Below are positions 62,145 to 64,000 of a stretch of 64,000 bases of DNA, piece after piece. This DNA comes from Sphingobacterium detergens (GTDB lineage Bacteria; Bacteroidota; Bacteroidia; Sphingobacteriales; Sphingobacteriaceae), in assembly GCF_003610355.1 (NCBI RefSeq), contig NZ_RAPY01000001.1:1736001-1800000 (forward strand). The letters run 5' to 3'. Numbering within the stretch: position 1 is the first letter of the stretch; every line of letters begins with the position of its first letter. The translations under genes were made by a program, and so were the position numbers. Below the pieces are notes generated by a model. The model saw nothing but the letters and a program-made list of their open reading frames with translations. It searched no databases and was not told the DNA's origin.

Positions 62145-62960
62145 TTAAATCTCCTTCTCTTTTAACCTTAAAAAGGCAATCCCCCAGAATATCAATGTGA
62201 GCGCTATTCCTGTCATTGTAATTAGCCCAAAGATGTGGTTTGAATCTGACCAATAATTATCATCCATGCGCCCCACTGTATTTTCCGTTTGTGTTTTCAT
62301 GAGATACACAAAAAAAGACATCCAAACCACGCAATAAAGCAACAGTGAGATCGCGGTCTTAATATATTGATAGCTCTTAAAAACAATACCCCCCAGTAAA
62401 AATATGGCATTCAATACGACAGGTAAAAAACAGGCATAATACGCGCCGCTCGGATAATCCACGCTAAAAAAATATTGCCAGAACTCCACCGTAACCTGTT
62501 CACCAAGTTCATTTACCTCCGTTCTAACGGAAGGACCAAAACCTCGCAAATAGGAAATGAAGGCTAGATCGATCAGATAATAGATCAGTAGATATGAGCT
62601 GATCCCAATGATCACTGTATAGAAAATACCGACCAAAAATTTCTCCAATTGCGAAGCAGGTATCATCAATTCAAAAATAGCTTTTGTCTTACGTCCAAGA
62701 TCAGCAAAATAACTGCTCGAGATCACAGTCACAAAAAACAATCCCAATACACAGAATAAAGGTGATCTAAAATTCAATATCGAATAAACATTGGCAAAAT
62801 CATGCTGAAGATGATCATAATTAGTCCCCACATTGAAAGCATAAAAACAAAAGATTACGCCTGCGATTACACCTATTGACATCAGATATATTCGTCCAAA
62901 ACCGACCCATTGCCTACGGATCAGTGCAAAAAAACGTGTAGTATTAAACAGGTCTGACAT
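62145..62960 (-). CDS. ABC transporter membrane protein of a GntR-controlled operon
   Basis: A 271-residue membrane protein with six or more hydrophobic segments (RIYLMSIGVIAGVIFCFYAF near the start, then IFYTVIIGISSYLLIYYLI, FLPVVLNAIFLLGGIVF and LLLYCVVWMSFFVYLM). No family motif beyond this, but its position between an ABC ATPase and a GntR regulator marks it as the permease. It overlaps the ATPase stop by 17 bases. I chose ATG 62960 (MSDLFN); ATG 62966 would add two residues. Confidence 0.82.
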   Translation of the reverse strand: MSDLFNTTRFFALIRRQWVGFGRIYLMSIGVIAGVIFCFYAFNVGTNYDHLQHDFANVYSILNFRSPLFCVLGLFFVTVISSSYFADLGRKTKAIFELMIPASQLEKFLVGIFYTVIIGISSYLLIYYLIDLAFISYLRGFGPSVRTEVNELGEQVTVEFWQYFFSVDYPSGAYYACFLPVVLNAIFLLGGIVFKSYQYIKTAISLLLYCVVWMSFFVYLMKTQTENTVGRMDDNYWSDSNHIFGLITMTGIALTLIFWGIAFLRLKEKEI

Positions 62961-63795
62961 ATTCATCGACTTTAATGAGGTTTGTAATTTTTTCCTTTTG
63001 CTGTAACACCGCATTGAACAACAACTCCAGATCCAGTTTGGAATCTTCCGCCAGTGTATTTGGAAGAATCACATTGAAACCTCCAAGCGCCTCCTCCGCA
63101 TGCAGCACATCAAAAGATAGTTCCTTCATCTTTTTAAAACAGAGCTTATCGGTAATCAGGTTAACAGGTGCATTCAACGCTACCTTATGCTCATCAAGCA
63201 AAATGACCGCATCAATCAGATTATCCAGATCACGTACCTGATGGGTTGAGATAATTACGCAACGGTCGTCTGTAATGGCCGAAGCCATAATTTTACGAAA
63301 CTGCGCTTTAGAAGGAATATCTAGCCCGTTTGTAGGTTCATCCATAATGATAATTTTCGTATTGGAAGCCAAACCGAAGGAAATAATGTATTTCTTTTTC
63401 TGACCATAGCTCATCTCCGCCAATTTTTGTTCTACCGGAATTTCAAATTCTTTGATCAAGCGATAAAAATGTTCCCGGTCAAAATTGGGATAAAACCCAG
63501 CATTGGCTTTTAAAAATTGTTCTGATTTTACCGCAGGCAAATAAAACTCCTCCGGAATAAAACTGATCTCCCGCAACAAAGAAGGCTCCCTTCGAGTTGG
63601 GTTGTGTCCCAAGACTTCAACCATCCCCGAAACGGGATATACCAAGCCGGCAATATTTTTTAGCAAGGTAGACTTACCCGCGCCGTTCTTTCCAAGTAAT
63701 CCATAGATATGCCCCTGCTTCAAGGTGAGATCCATTTGAAGAAAGAGTGGCCTGGACTTACTATAACTGAAATTTAGATTTTGGATAGTAATCAT
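62944..63795 (-). CDS. ABC transporter ATP-binding protein
   Basis: A 283-residue ATPase subunit. Walker A is GLLGKNGAGKSTLL, the signature is MSYGQKKKY (a variant of LSGGQ), and Walker B is IIIMDEPTNGLD with a following STHQVRD switch histidine. The C-terminal ~70 residues are a family extension. With the permease, GntR and membrane-anchored genes it forms an operon typical of YtrA-type ABC systems, often linked to antimicrobial peptide or envelope stress; substrate unknown. It is the first gene, 5 bases after a palindrome. Confidence 0.92.
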   Translation of the reverse strand: MITIQNLNFSYSKSRPLFLQMDLTLKQGHIYGLLGKNGAGKSTLLKNIAGLVYPVSGMVEVLGHNPTRREPSLLREISFIPEEFYLPAVKSEQFLKANAGFYPNFDREHFYRLIKEFEIPVEQKLAEMSYGQKKKYIISFGLASNTKIIIMDEPTNGLDIPSKAQFRKIMASAITDDRCVIISTHQVRDLDNLIDAVILLDEHKVALNAPVNLITDKLCFKKMKELSFDVLHAEEALGGFNVILPNTLAEDSKLDLELLFNAVLQQKEKITNLIKVDEYVRPV

Positions 63796-64000
63796 ACTAC
63801 TGTATTATTTAATTAATACACTAATATAGATACTACTTCCCGATATTTCCAAAAAATATTTAAAAAAAATAAATCTGTGGCTCCCCTCTAAAGGCGATAA
63901 GGTCGCTAGGTCTCCCCCCTTTATTACACCTAAAAATCAGCAAAAACAACAAACAATAAGTTCATATAAATAACATATACATACTGATAAAAAGACAATT
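63796..64000. other. Upstream region of the GntR-ABC operon
   Basis: 205 bases to the window edge. The palindrome at 63801-63820 is the only site I can name; the remainder is AT-rich with a mixed C-rich patch (63887-63921) and shows no gene. Confidence 0.5.
63801..63820 (-). promoter_or_regulatory. Candidate GntR/YtrA operator
   Basis: TGTATTA-TTTAAT-TAATACA is a palindrome (7-base arms, 6-base centre) 5 bases upstream of the first start codon of an operon that includes a GntR regulator. Such a place and symmetry suit an autorepressor operator. Binding is inferred. Confidence 0.5.

Noticed and set aside
1..64000. CRISPR array, insertion sequence, prophage or integron
   Set aside because: No regularly spaced direct repeats, no transposase or integrase, no attachment-site duplication seen in the window.

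Overview
This window comes from a chromosome of the phylum Bacteroidota, most likely the family Sphingobacteriaceae (a Sphingobacterium-like organism). The evidence is the protein content: DUF3098 behind ftsX, DUF3078, DUF4199, DUF2851, DUF3857, a GLPGLI-like protein, a RemB/Wzi-like barrel and a two-domain 392-residue PurM. The promoter grammar agrees: many genes carry the Bacteroidota -7 box TAnnTTTG, often with TTTG/TTG 18-20 bases upstream, and there is almost no Shine-Dalgarno signal. Coding density is high and the base composition is AT-rich throughout. I saw no insertion sequence, prophage, CRISPR array, rRNA or restriction system, so this is mainly core genome with a few accessory genes. 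One tRNA, tRNA-Lys(UUU), is present.

Layout. 1-4.7 kb: leuS (cut by the left edge), then ftsX, DUF3098, uppP, truB and ribF. 4.8-11.4 kb: aroQ, an outer-membrane barrel protein, a secreted GH125 mannosidase, murI, a small unknown gene and a lipoprotein PQQ sugar dehydrogenase. 11.4-15.3 kb: a mostly non-coding stretch with a long hairpin and a 42-residue membrane protein, then rlmH, DUF3078 and dnaB. 15.4-20.1 kb: a spacer with DnaA-box-like repeats, then menG, an SDR, a YqeY-like gene, an ElaA-type acetyltransferase, DUF423 and a ClC channel. 20.1-26.8 kb: mgtE, pepE, an SPFH/ribbon-helix-helix pair, a deoxyinosine glycosylase, purM, and a retropepsin-like/RimK pair. 26.9-34.6 kb: a large DUF3857-transglutaminase-DUF2569 protein, a DUF3060 repeat protein, thrS-infC-rpmI-rplT and queE. 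34.7-43.5 kb: a WG-repeat protein, an oxidoreductase/PAP2 pair, hisGD behind a histidine-rich leader peptide, and a YARHG/DUF2306/MacB-type permease set. 43.6-56.7 kb: queA, ispD, DUF5670, a PhnP-like hydrolase with a co-translated small gene, an operon of a degenerate dihydroorotase with two glycosyltransferases, ubiX, an ankyrin protein, DUF2851, ribD and prmC. 56.8-64 kb: tRNA-Lys, a small lipoprotein, a LacI/Gfo-Idh/3-keto-glycoside-hydrolase group, and a GntR-regulated ABC transporter operon.

How the genes work together. Several sets are functionally coherent. ftsX, uppP, murI and ispD serve envelope growth and isoprenoid supply. thrS-infC-rpmI-rplT is the classical translation operon. 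queE and queA belong to queuosine synthesis. ribD and ribF belong to flavin synthesis and ubiX uses reduced flavin. hisG and hisD are the first and last enzymes of histidine synthesis and sit behind what looks like a translation-sensing leader.

The most interesting signals are regulatory. They are the his leader peptide with mutually exclusive RNA pairings; a terminator-like hairpin inside the ubiX leader; a hairpin that pairs into the murI start codon; -7 boxes that abut start codons, implying leaderless mRNAs, including a divergent ribD/prmC pair in 33 bases; and DnaA-box-like repeats beside dnaB. One enzyme, the dihydroorotase-like protein, appears to have lost catalytic metal ligands.
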